Shown here piece after piece: positions 1 through 10,968 of a stretch of DNA of 64,000 bases. Origin of the DNA: Craterostigma plantagineum. Lineage: Eukaryota; Streptophyta; Magnoliopsida; Lamiales; Linderniaceae. Positions within the stretch are counted from its first letter, which is position 1, and each line of letters opens with the position of its first letter. The stretch is from contig JAPQWV010000668.1 in the NCBI GenBank assembly GCA_027422505.1, positions 236,001 to 300,000 on the forward strand, in the 5' to 3' direction. The translations under genes were made by a program, and so were the position numbers. Under the pieces are notes generated by a model. It had not been told where the DNA came from, searched no databases, and saw only the letters and a program-made list of their open reading frames with translations.

Positions 1-156
1 GCCAACTGTATATCCTTCATTTCCTTCCGTCTCTGTCTCTTCTACCACTTTTTCACTTGTGTGTGATTCTGACCACTCTTTTCTTTCTTTTCTCTTTTGT
101 TGGTTGATGATACGATACGATTCGCTTCTGGTATTTGAAGGGGTTGGAGAAATATC

Positions 157-1318
157 ATGGGTTCGTGTGTCTCGTTGAACAGTGGCTCGGAATCAGCCAT
201 GAAGAAGCGCCGCTTTTGGTCTAAAACTGAGAAGCTTGTTATGCCATCGCCGGTCAAAGATACGGCCCACGCTCTTACGGTGTCTGACGTGTTAATTAAC
301 AAGTCCCAAGCGTCATCAGCTCGTTTCTCTGGTAAGGCAGCGTGGTTCATCCACTCCTTTCAGTTTACTTGAAGCATTATCTTGATCTATAAAGTTTGAA
401 TTTTTAATAAACAATACGGTGGCGTAAATAACTAAATAACCCTATACTTGCGAGACACAATTTTTTTTCTCTCTCTTCTAATCTTTCTTTTCGGTTATGA
501 TTGTTGGTTTTGGAAATTTATTATGATTTCTGAGATAGTTGCTGCATATGGTTCAAGGAAGGTTTGTTAATGATGACAGACAGGTCGTGTGGTGTTGTAT
601 CTAACATGTTGAGCTTTATTTGGCCTTCGATTTTGAGCAAGTTCTGTACTTTGGGCAAGGTAAAAAAAGCCGAGTTAGTTGTTAGTGTTCTCATGATACC
701 TACCGTAGCCTAGCCACACAAACCTTCTCATCTCAGCCAGCATTAAACGTAAGTTTATCATCATCATCATCGTCGTCATCATCATCATCATGTATGACTT
801 ACCAATAGTAATAAGAGTTGTAATGATAAGTAAGACACACCAGCCTTGCTAATGCAGTAAAAGACTACTACTGCTTTACTGCTGTGAGCCTGTGACTAAT
901 TAATCACTTAGAGTTTCCGCTTTTAGTATTGATCTATCTGACAAGAAGGCTCACTAGTCAGTCACATGCTATGTTACAGGCAGCAAAGATGAAGCTTTCT
1001 TTGATTCCCAACCTTGGTTAGAATCAGATTGTGAAGATGATGATTTCGTCAGTGTTAACGGAGGTGAGAATTTCTACAGTTAGCTTTTTTTGATGAAGAT
1101 GTTATTTATTTACTTGGAAATTAAATATTGTTGTTGTTGCTGCAGATTTTACCCCATCTCGTGGGAGCACACCTGTCCATCACAGTTTCATATACAGTCC
1201 AGACAAGAAAAAGAGACTATCTCAACTGTTTAAAGAAAGTTTAGGCACTGAGGAGGAGGAGGAAATGGAAAGGAAAGATCGGTCTCCTCCTCCAAAATCA
1301 ATGGTACATGTTTTGTAA
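157..1318 (+). CDS. At3g27210-like small myristoylated protein (3 exons)
   Basis: Exons 157-331, 980-1063 and 1146-1318 join in frame to give 143 residues. The protein opens with MGSCVS, a classic N-myristoylation/palmitoylation start, so membrane anchoring is likely (inference). The middle exons encode FFDSQPWLESDCEDD followed by NGDFTPSRGSTPVHH, the signature of the plant family around uncharacterised Arabidopsis At3g27210. The C-terminus is acidic (a run of five Glu) and ends in VHVL. Family members usually run longer and end in a basic MSP-type tail; a similar KTTMSP string occurs out of frame at about 1390, so the last exon may be mis-ended here or a final exon lost. The biochemical role is unknown. 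A tetranucleotide microsatellite begins about 110 bp after the stop. Confidence 0.8.
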
Positions 1319-1430
1319 GAAAGGAATGGACAGAATAGAAGATGTCAAATGTTGGTCTCAACTCAATTATCAGTTATACTGACAGCAACAAAACGACGAT
1401 GAGCCCTTCTCCTCCTTCCTCCAAGAGAAC

Positions 1431-1496
1431 ATGTATGTATGTATGTATGTATGTATGTATGTATGTATGTATGTATGTATGTATGTATGTATGTAT
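1431..1496. repeat. (ATGT)n microsatellite
   Basis: About 16 near-perfect tandem ATGT units just 3' of the first gene. The open frames across it on both strands are repeat artefacts. Confidence 0.95.
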
Positions 1497-1654
1497 AATA
1501 TCCAACCGTATCTTTCGTTTGTTTCCACTTATCACCAATAAGATCGTCATGCAATGCTATGTAATATCATATAATCTCAAATGACAAGTGTTCATATGGC
1601 ACGCGCACCTAATTTGTTGCTGAGGAGGAACAGCACAAAAGATAACTAAATAAG

Positions 1655-1891
1655 TACTCTGTTTCATAATAGATGTCGTTTTAGAATTTATTTTTGTTCT
1701 TAAATGCATGTCGTTTTACAGTTTTCAAGATAACAATATTGATTATTTCCAGTTTTACCCCTTATATTTAATAGAATTGTTAAATTAAATTAGATAATAT
1801 AATTAATTAAGGGTATAATGGAGATTTTACTTTATTTCTTAATATGCGTGTAATATCCTTAAACGACATGTATTATGAAACAGAGGGAGTA
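1655..1891. mobile_element. Stowaway-like MITE (Tc1/mariner)
   Basis: About 237 bp, AT-rich, flanked by TA. The left end (TACTCTGTTTCATAATAGA) and the inverted right end (TACTCCCTCTGTTTCATAA) are the same terminal inverted repeat, the left having lost about 4 bases of the usual CTCCCTC start. No coding capacity. Confidence 0.8.
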
Positions 1892-2011
1892 TCTCTTAAT
1901 TAATATTAATATTGGAAGTATGAATGGGGTGGGGCGGGCCAATTGTGACGACCGTGTCATCAGCCGGAAATAACAGTATTTATAATAACAATAATTGCAA
2001 TTTATAATTGG

Positions 2012-2421
2012 GATCTTTACACATAATACCAATTATAAAAAAAAATTCGCAAATCAGACCCCTGTTAGATTTTTTTTATATGCAGGTACCTGTCAGAATA
2101 AAATTTTTGCACATTGCTACCTGTTACGCCACATAGAACACATTTAGGCACCATATGGAAACATATTGTGGTACTATAGTGAGAACATGGTACACATATT
2201 ACACACATTAATGTACCATATAGACCGTATATAATTATCATATGTGGGTACCATATATACGCGTGATACGGTACTTAATACACATACAGAAAGATACGTC
2301 AAGACTGAGAAAATGGTACACACAATCGAACGGGTACTTATATGAAATTTTTTCTGAAAATGGGTCTGACATGCAAAGTTTTTATATAACTACGTACTTT
2401 TATAATTGGTGAGATTCTTTG
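2012..2421. mobile_element. GTAC-rich inverted-repeat element, copy A
   Basis: About 410 bp. Left end GATCTTTACACATAATACC followed by AATTATAAAA; the inverted right end gives AATCTCACCAATTATAAAAG, so the termini are imperfect inverted repeats. The interior repeats GGTAC/GTACC words (GCAGGTACCTG, TGGTACACAT, GGGTACCATA). Same layout as the copy at 29957-30376. No ORF. Superfamily not identified. Confidence 0.6.
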
Positions 2422-2573
2422 GATGTCAATTTGTCATTTATAATACTGTATACCGTTTTTGTCATTTATATAGTATATAAAATAAATATAAAACCAAACT
2501 TTATATCCAATTTCAATTTTTAATTTTAATGTGTTGAATTAATGATAGCAGTCAGTAGAGCTTCATAAAATGA

Positions 2574-2964
2574 AGGGTCAATTCGAAATCAGGCCCCTTT
2601 AAGGGTTTGATTTCGAATTCAGACACTGTTTAAGAATTTTTTAGGTTAAAGGACCCATTTTGTGTGGTGTGAAAAAGTGGTATGAGAAATATATGAACTG
2701 GTATAGAATGATTGTTTTGTTTTACAAACTTTCAACATACTGGTATGTCAGAGCAATAAAGTGGTACTGTGAAAATAAAATGGTATCAGATGATCATAAA
2801 TTGGTACCGGATTATGATTTTGTGGTACAGAATTTCAACATACTTGTATGTAAGAGCAATAAAGTGGTACTGTATAAAAATGGGTCCTTAAAACTAAATA
2901 TTTTCCGAAAAGGGTCTGAACCCTAAATTATACTTATGTAGGGGCCTGAAATGAAAATGCCCCT
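2574..2964. mobile_element. GTAC-rich inverted-repeat element, copy B
   Basis: About 390 bp. Left end AGGGTCAATTCGAAATCAGG followed by CCCCT; inverted right end AGGGGCATTTTCATTTCAGG followed by CCCCT. These are clear terminal inverted repeats of about 25 bp. The interior carries repeated AAGTGGTACTGT and TTGGTACCGG words. Lies 150 bp from copy A but has different ends, so it is a sister family rather than a tandem copy. Confidence 0.65.
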
Positions 2965-3041
2965 AAAATGAACGGATATTTCCACCGTAACGGTACAAAT
3001 CAAAACCACGGAATGTAACATCTATCTATCAACCCCCTCAG

Positions 3042-3658
3042 TAGGGGGCGTTCGGGTTCGGGTATTCGGGTTTTACCCGAATTCGATCGGGTTCGGATAG
3101 TTCGGGTCGGGTAATTTGGGGGTCGGGTATCGGGTAGTAATTTACTACCCGAACGGGTTATTCGGGTACCCGACAAATTATTTTGAGAAAAATATATTAG
3201 TTTTTATACTTTAACGTTAAAAAAATATAATTACACATCTAGATATCAATATCTAACGTGAGACGTGAGTTGTGTTAAAGTTTTAAATAATATTTCGATT
3301 AATTTCTTATTTTAGTTGCATAATTAACAATGATATTTTATTATCAATAAATAAATCATTATAAAAATTAAAAATATATTCTCAAAAATTTTATAAATAA
3401 ACATATAAAAATATGTATATATTATATTTATTTAAAATAAAATATCCAATATTATATATCATATTTTGTATAATATTTTAATATTTATATTGCATTATAA
3501 TATTTTTAGTCATATTTTCAATTCAAATAGGGTACCCGACGTCGGGTACCCGAACCCGATAAATACCCGACAAGCTAGTACTGACGTAGATCGAGTCGGG
3601 TTCGGGTAGTGAAAATCTTAACCCGAACCCGAACTACCCGACCCGATGCCCACCCCTA
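3042..3658. mobile_element. hAT-type MITE with GGGTTCGGGT ends
   Basis: 617 bp. Ends TAGGGGGCGTTCGGG and, inverted, TAGGGGTGGGCATCGGG. Flanked by 8-bp target duplications CCCCTCAG (3034-3041) and CCCCTGAG (3659-3666), one mismatch. The subterminal regions are arrays of CGGGT/ACCCG words; the core is AT-rich. Sits 117 bp upstream of the UKL start codon, so it may lie in that gene's promoter or 5' UTR. Confidence 0.85.
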
Positions 3659-3775
3659 CCCCTGAGACTCGGAGCAGAGAGGCATAGAAACGAAGAAGCC
3701 ATCGCTTCTGTATTCTTCTTCACTATCCTAAGAACAGCAAGAATCAATATGAAGAAGGAATAATACTCACATTAG

Positions 3776-6630
3776 ATGCCAACGGAAGAATCAACGACTG
3801 TCGACTACGTAATGGAGGCAGCCTCAGGCCCACACTTCTCCGGCCTTCTCTCACCTTCACCTTCTCCACGCACCTCTTCAATTCCCTCTTTTGCCGCTGC
3901 AGATGTCACCACCGCGCACAAAGAGCCTTTTGTAATTGGTGAATTTCTCTTTTATTAGCCCTCGTCCCTCCCCTTTACTAATGTGCTTTAGTTTTATTTA
4001 ATCTTTTCAATCTCATGGCGTGGAGGGCAGGGGTTTCCGGAGGGACTGCGTCGGGAAAGACAACAGTTTGTGATATGATTATCCAGCAACTTCACGATCA
4101 TCGCGTTGTTCTTGTCAATCAGGTATTTCTTTGAGTGAACATTTAGATATTCATATAGCGCATTTGGCGGATATCAGGGAATGTAGTGGGATGCCATTAA
4201 ACGAGACGTTTTTCTAACCCGCCTAGGTCTTTCAAGATTTTTCTTTTTTCACATCTCAAGGGTTGATTGACGTATCTTGTACTGCGATTTAGTAATCTCT
4301 TTACCGGGTGGTAGTGCAGGACTCTTTCTACCGTGGTTTGACTCCTGAAGAGTTGAAGCGTGTGCACGAATACAATTTCGATCACCCAGGTGGCCTAGAG
4401 TTTATATAATCTTGTCAGTTGTACTGTCTGGCTTGAAGTTGGTTTCCTCAGCTTTCTTACAGCACATTGGGGTTTAATTATTTTGACATTCTGTTACAGA
4501 TGCTTTTGACACAGAGCAGTTCCTTGAGTGCATTGAAAAGCTAAAGAGCGGCCAACCTGTACATGTGCCGATATATGATTTTAAAACGCATCAAAGGTGT
4601 TCAGAGAGCTTCCGTCAGGTGCACTTTTGTGTTTCTAATTGATTGATTCCGTTGATGGTCCACTATGTCTTTTGCAAATTTTGGTAAAGCAAGAATGTTT
4701 CGGGTGAATGCAAGGGGACATTGAATGCTAATTTTCTCATATTTCCAGGTGAACGCATCTGATGTAATCATATTAGAGGGCATACTTGTTTTTCACGATC
4801 AACGAGTACGGAACTTGATGAGCATGAAAATTTTTGTAGATGCAGGTGAATTGTGAAACTCTTGTGCAGTACACTTGCACCTTTATTGTGATGCATTTGG
4901 AGCTTGATGATTTTTTTTCTTCTATGATATCTTATTGGTTTATTCCCTCAGATGCTGATGTGAGGCTGGCTCGAAGAATAAGGCGTGATACAGTGGAAAG
5001 GGGTAGGGATATTAACTCGGTTCTTGAACAGGTAATGCTGCTGCCTGTTACTATATATTGACCACGCCATCTTACTTTTACTAATGATGTTTTTGTATGC
5101 AGTATGCAAAATTTGTGAAGCCTGCATTTGAGGATTTTATCCTTCCATCCAAAAAGTATGCTGATGTTATAATACCTCGTGGGGGTGATAATCACGTTGC
5201 AATTGACTTGATTGTCCAGCATATCCGCACGAAGCTTGGGCAGCACGACCTGTGTAAAATATATGAAAACGTGAATGTTATTCAGTCGACTTTTCAGGTG
5301 CTTGATTATTTCAATTCGTAATACTATAGGCATTTTTGGATTTGTTTTTTGGCATATCTATTATTCTTACGCGGACATCCATGTTGCAGATAAGAGGTAT
5401 GCATACCCTGATTCGAGATCGAGACATATCAAAACATGATTTTGTATTTTACTCTGATAGACTTATCCGTCTGGTAATAGTGAGTTCTTTTAATGCTGAA
5501 ATTATGGAAGACCACATCGGGTGCTTATTTTTCATTACGCTTTTATGTATCAGGTTGTGGAGCATGGTCTTGGCCATCTACCTTTCACAGAGAAGCAAAT
5601 TGTCACCCCTACTGGTATGTCAGATGATATTATTGATGACTGTGCCTCTTCTTTTGTAATGTAAAGTAATCAACACATGCAGAAGTTTTTTACTTTATTT
5701 ACTTTGTGTATTGGAACTGTGGGGATATGTTTCAGGGTCCTTGTATACTGGCGTCGACTTCTGCAAGAAATTGTGTGGAGTTTCTATTGTTCGAAGGTAA
5801 TATTAACCGGGCCGTAATATGACAAACATGATGATTGTGAATTTGCTTGTTTATCTTCTTCCTATGGCGTACGATATGCATTTGGCGCTGGAAAAATTTC
5901 TTCTTCTTATAGACAGTACCAACCAATAACCATGACAAAAGGATATTTGTGGATGTTGGTGAAAATATTTGGTTATACATTTTGCAGTGGCGAAAGCATG
6001 GAAAATGCACTCCGTGCTTGCTGTAAAGGGATTAAGATAGGGAAGATTTTGATCCACCGCGACGGTGATGACGGGAAGCAGGTTCTTATCCAATTTCCAT
6101 ATGGCTTGCGCTGAAAAGTAATAACACAAATGCTAATGCTTTTCTTTATATTCTTTTTTTTCAACAGCTTATATATGAAAAACTTCCTAATGATATTTGT
6201 GAACGCCATGTGCTCCTACTTGATCCGGTTCTGGCTACGGGTAACAATCCACAATTGCCGATGAGTTTTAAATTTGTATGGAATGTGAAGTAGAGTTTCT
6301 TTTTTTTTTTCTTTCAAGGAAACTCTGCTAATCAGGCAATTGAGTTACTTATCCAGAAAGGAGTCCCAGAATCCCACATTATATTCCTAAATCTGATATC
6401 GGTGAGTTTTTGGAGTCTTGCTCATATTACCGATTGCTATAGGGACAATGAATGGCGCATTCATGCATTTCTTCCCGATGCAGGCGCCTGAAGGTATCCA
6501 CTGTGTTTGCAAGCGATTCCCCTCCTTGAAAATAGTGACATCAGAGATCGACGTGGCGCTAAATGATGAATTCCGTGTAATACCCGGTCTGGGTGAATTT
6601 GGTGACCGTTACTTTGGCACTGACGATTAG
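3776..6630 (+). CDS. UKL: Uridine kinase-like protein (UK/UPRT fusion), 14 exons
   Basis: Exons 3776-3938, 4031-4122, 4320-4389, 4500-4618, 4749-4845, 4952-5031, 5103-5297, 5390-5473, 5554-5614, 5736-5796, 5988-6081, 6168-6240, 6319-6401 and 6484-6630 sum to 1419 nt, 472 residues, the normal UKL length. The N-terminal half is uridine kinase (phosphorylates uridine/cytidine for pyrimidine salvage): P-loop [12 protein letters not shown] at about 55-66, then DSFYRG and YDFKTHQR. The C-terminal half is uracil phosphoribosyltransferase-like: [21 protein letters not shown] (PRPP loop region) and the terminal [14 protein letters not shown]. It matches Arabidopsis UKL1/UKL2 nearly throughout. Biochemical work on plant UKLs places UPRT activity mainly in a separate protein, so activity of the C-terminal domain is uncertain. 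Convergent with the CLC gene, 321 bp between stops. Confidence 0.95.
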
Positions 6631-6951
6631 TTTTGTCTTACTATCTGTTACTTTGTACTCCAATTCTGCTGCTATAAACTGGTCATGTTCTGATACTGCT
6701 GGAGACAGATGATGGTTGTTCTCTCCCTCACCCACTCTGCTTATGAAATGTCGAAAAGTAAAACATATATTCAACACAAACAAGGCATGCTGTTATTTCT
6801 TCTTTTGAGTGCTTCATCTGTGATGGTCTTTATAACGAGAGATACATGTATTAATCCTGAGATAGAATAACTGTTCCATAAATGTAGGGAAAAAAATTAC
6901 TTTTGTTTTTAAAAGAAAAAAAGAACATAGTATATGGAGATGAGAATGAAA

Positions 6952-9709
6952 TCAATGTCCCTTTTTATTTCCCTTGGAGTTCTCCAGGTGTGGGAAGGCG
7001 CTCAATATGTTGTGAGCAATCAAGTCCTGCCTCGTCAAAATTCCCAGCACTGGAGATACCTGCCCAAATAAAAAGCTGCATCTCGAAAACATCTCTGTAA
7101 TTGTACAGTAAGAAAGGTTAATGGAAAATGATACTTACCCCCGCTGCTTGATATTTCGGCAGGACAAGCATATGTCTGATCCCGACTTGCCTAAAGAGAA
7201 CCATTGCTTTTGCAACAGAGGCACTCTCGAGCACAGTATATGGCGTTGTATTAGTCAGTGGGTGCAAATCAACATACATTTCCATTTCCTCCTTTGTCGC
7301 CGTCACCTCCTCTATCTTCCCACCTCGTTCGGCCAAGTCAATGGAGGTAAACTTCCGTCTCACTTCCCAGTCTTCAGTTCTTCTAGGTTCTATCAAGAAC
7401 CACTTCTTCTTCAGCGCCAAGATGAGATGAGCTCTCAGTATCACCCCATGAAGTTCAATTGCGCCGCTGCCACTTGGCGAACCCCCAGAATCCAGAACGG
7501 GAAAACCGTTGTGCGTTGTGTTCTTCAAAACTTCCACTATTCGACCAACTTTCTCAATTCCACAAAGCGTCACCACTGACGGCTTAGCATCAATGAGGTC
7601 ACCGACTGTAATATTTCGCATCCATGGCTCAGGGTGTGCTTCCATGAAAGGCAGGCCTTTAAGTTCTAAGATTATCTCGTATATGCTTGGGTTGAAGCAG
7701 TCTCCCACAGTTTTAGCTATTAAAAGAACCAGCATCGTGATGGGTAGCAAGAGAAGGTTGTTGGTGAGTTCGAGAAATATTACGCATAAAGAAACGGTCA
7801 TCCTCATCGAACCAGCCATGAGAGAGGCTGCACCAAGAACAGCGTATAGTCCTTGATCGATCTTTGTGTATGGTCCCATGGCTATACCAAGCATTCGCCC
7901 GTAGGCCGAGCCCATTAAGATTATGGGGAGGAACAAACCAGATGGAACGGCTATGCCAAAAGTGATGAGTCCCAGTACACAATATAACACAAAGAAGATG
8001 ACCAGGGACGACAAAAGGAACTCTCTTGGAGTGTTGGTGGAGAAAATGTTTCTAACAGCATCATCGTTTGTTGTAAGGAGGAGAGTGGCTAAGTCGTTGT
8101 AATAACCATCCGGGCAGTTGAATTTCTTGAAATTTCCGGCTCGGCCGCTGTTAGGACACGAGTCAGATTGGGAAGGGTCACAGGCCTGGCACTTGGCAAG
8201 GAAAGGAAGCCCATATTGGCAAAGGGAAGTAAAAACGCACACACTTAAAGCGAGTAGTAGTTTATGCCATCTGCCTTTTCTGCAAAACAGAAATACAGTG
8301 CAAGGTTCAGAATTAGAAGTCATAAAAAGGAAAAAAAGATCGTCTAGCTCACTTGTTGATGACATTGTAGAACACCAGCACTTTGTGCAGAAGGTAATTG
8401 TAAAGGCTCCCCAAAACACCACCGATAACTCCTATCACAACCACAGGGACGAGATCCACTGCCTGGTACGTTATTGAAACCTCACTCACATCAAACATGA
8501 TTAGCCCTCCTTGGCCGAAAAGTCCGCAATTTCCATATTTGCATATCTCCATAAATGCTCTCAGCACAACGACCACAACTGCAGTGCTGAAGAATGTTCT
8601 CCACAGCAAAGCACTTCTCCACCATGTGGCCACTTCTTCCAAAGCAAATAAGACCCCACCCACGGGTGCTCGAAAAGCTGCACAAACACCTGATGAGGAG
8701 CCACATGTTATAAGATCTCGCCGATCTCTGTCATTGTTGAAGTATCTAAGCCAGCGCCACTTTATGCGGTAATTGTCGGGTCCCCCCTGTCCTAATAACG
8801 AAGCAATGCAGCTTCCTATGTGCACGAGAGGTCCTTCTTTTCCAAGATCCAAACCTGCAGAGACTACTCCAATGCTACCAATGATCTGCGAAAGTTTGGC
8901 TTTAATCTATTAAATTCATTTAGTCATGCGAGATGTCACAAAACGCAGTTCAATCAAACAGATCATTTTTTACCTTAACAAGTAATGTTGTTGCTCCAAA
9001 CATATTAGGTGTGTCCACTCCATTGAGATACGCTTTAATTTCAGGAATTCCAGGGCCAGCTGCTGTAGGTGCAAAAAGAACGCAGAGAAGGGCAGCTACT
9101 AGAGTTAGAAGAAAATTTACTCCGGCCATGTATATGAATCCTGCCATGTATCTGCTCCATTCAAATATATCAGAATGAGAACGATAATTTACCGATCTAT
9201 GTTTGATGGTTAGCGATAGCTTTTGATTACCTTTCCTGTTCGATATATTTGACCACCGCAAGAAATTTATAACCAGCGATGTTTTCAACCGCAAGATTAA
9301 TCAGAGTAGCTATTAATCCCGTGAGAAGCCCAACTAAGAAGGCCAACAACCATTTCAAGAATATGTACTGCAACACTTGGACTCTTGATCTGCTTCTCCA
9401 GTCCTGCTTGAAGAGATCGTTCTCATTGATCCTAACATCATAACAGTAGTATAAGTACAAGAACATTCATAACAGTATTATGGTTATAGGATCAACCAGC
9501 AAAATCAAAAGTGCTTACTCGTAATCCAAGCTCTCTATGTGAGAAACTTTGGCTCCTACTATGGCCAACGGATTAGAAGAAAGCGTTCGGTTCCTTTTGA
9601 GCAGAGGGTGTTGAAGATCATTGCTTTCGAAGTCTCGTTCTACTTCATCTTCTTCAACTTGGCTTGCTGCTTCTTCTTCAACAGACTTGTTGCTATAATC
9701 ATCCATCAT
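6952..9709 (-). CDS. CLC: CLC-a/b-type nitrate/proton exchanger, 6 exons
   Basis: Exons (transcript order) 9709-9519, 9431-9231, 9151-8974, 8885-8353, 8279-7139 and 7059-6952 give 783 residues; Arabidopsis CLC-a has 775. The start is the double ATG of MMDDYSN; the upstream open frame has no ATG. About 10 membrane helices are followed by two CBS domains. The selectivity filter is GPGIPE (residues 163-168): proline at the second position is the mark of nitrate-preferring CLC-a/b, where chloride channels have serine. The gating glutamate is in GKEGPLVH (E207) and the proton-pathway glutamate in FALEEVATWW. Inferred role: vacuolar loading of nitrate in exchange for protons. CLC-a cannot be told from CLC-b without a tree. 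Confidence 0.95.
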
Positions 9710-10968
9710 CGGCTCAGATAAAGAAAGAAACTTACTTCTCTTGTAATGTAAATCGATTTCCGCTTCTCTTGGAGGGCAAACGGACAATGCAATTGGGAGG
9801 CTTTTCTCTTTATTTCTAAATTTTTAAATGTGAAGCCAGTGCATATTTTACACAATTGTCACTTTCAACATCAAAGAGTATGGGAACTTAAAAGTTTATT
9901 ACTACAATTCATCAAGATTACGTAATATTATTCAATACCATGTGGCAATTGACAGATCAGCCATGATCCCTTATGAAGGACACATGTAGCAAGACTCGTG
10001 ATGGAGTGGAGCATCGCAACTAGATTTGGCCTTTCGAATACATTACGAGTCAGTTTATTATAATCAAATCGGTGTTGCAATTATTGAGCTGTCTGTTTCT
10101 GGACTGGATGGGCCCCATCCACAAATTTAAATAATAAAACCCCGATGATGATATGATTCATGTGAAGTTGCAATAATATATTCCCCGTGCTCTTCAACCT
10201 TTTCATCTATAATAAATAGCTTTCGTGTTATTATGAAGATGATCCATTACATAATAATAACGAGTATATATAAATTGACGAGTACTTACTTGTATAAGTT
10301 TTCCTTTAGTCTTCAAATTGTTTTGTCAGAAACACGATTCTTCTAGGAGCAAATAAACAACGTTGGTCATCCCAACCCATCTCTTGGAGGAATGTGAGGT
10401 TCAGAACATAAGATGAAGTTCGTTCGTTTTGTGGCTGCTGCATCAAGAGGTGTAGTACATTTCGGTTCGTCTACATATATAAGAATTAACTAAAACCGAC
10501 ATTTTTATATCAGTTAGCCCGAGGCCAAAACCCTCGAAAAACATGCAAGGTGCAATAAACCATAATAGTTGGTGCTTGCCATGAATGAAGAGATATGGCC
10601 GTTCAGTTAGCCCTCTCCGTTATCTTTGATATTATATGCCAAAATTGGCTGTAAACTTCACGAGCCATAAGAGGCAATAGTAAAGCAAGTAAATATCATT
10701 CAGACTCAGAATCGCCCCTTCGACAAAAATTCGCAAAAGACCCAAAGAACAAGTCTCAACATATTCATACAACCCCAACATAGATAGTATTAATCAATCA
10801 CACATCAGCCACCAATGAAAAAAAAACCCGTGCTGATGTTTAGATAGCACTGGCACATTCATCCTACCACAGAGAAACTCAATGAAAGTAACAACCTCGC
10901 AAACAAATACGGAAACATTACACCAAGATGGGATCGATCTTCTTTGTGTGTAGTGTAGGCTTCACCAT
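9710..10968. other. Intergenic spacer between CLC and NFD4-like genes
   Basis: Contains the CLC promoter/5' UTR side (9710 to about 10200) and the 3' UTR side of the MFS gene (about 10700-10968). AT-rich; no ORF or repeat I can name. Confidence 0.5.

Noticed and set aside
1342..1584. ORF over the ATGT microsatellite
   Set aside because: Cys-Met-Tyr-Val repeats are simply the translated repeat.
7121..8477. Open frames on the plus strand across 7121-8477
   Set aside because: Antisense shadows of the large CLC exon; no family similarity.
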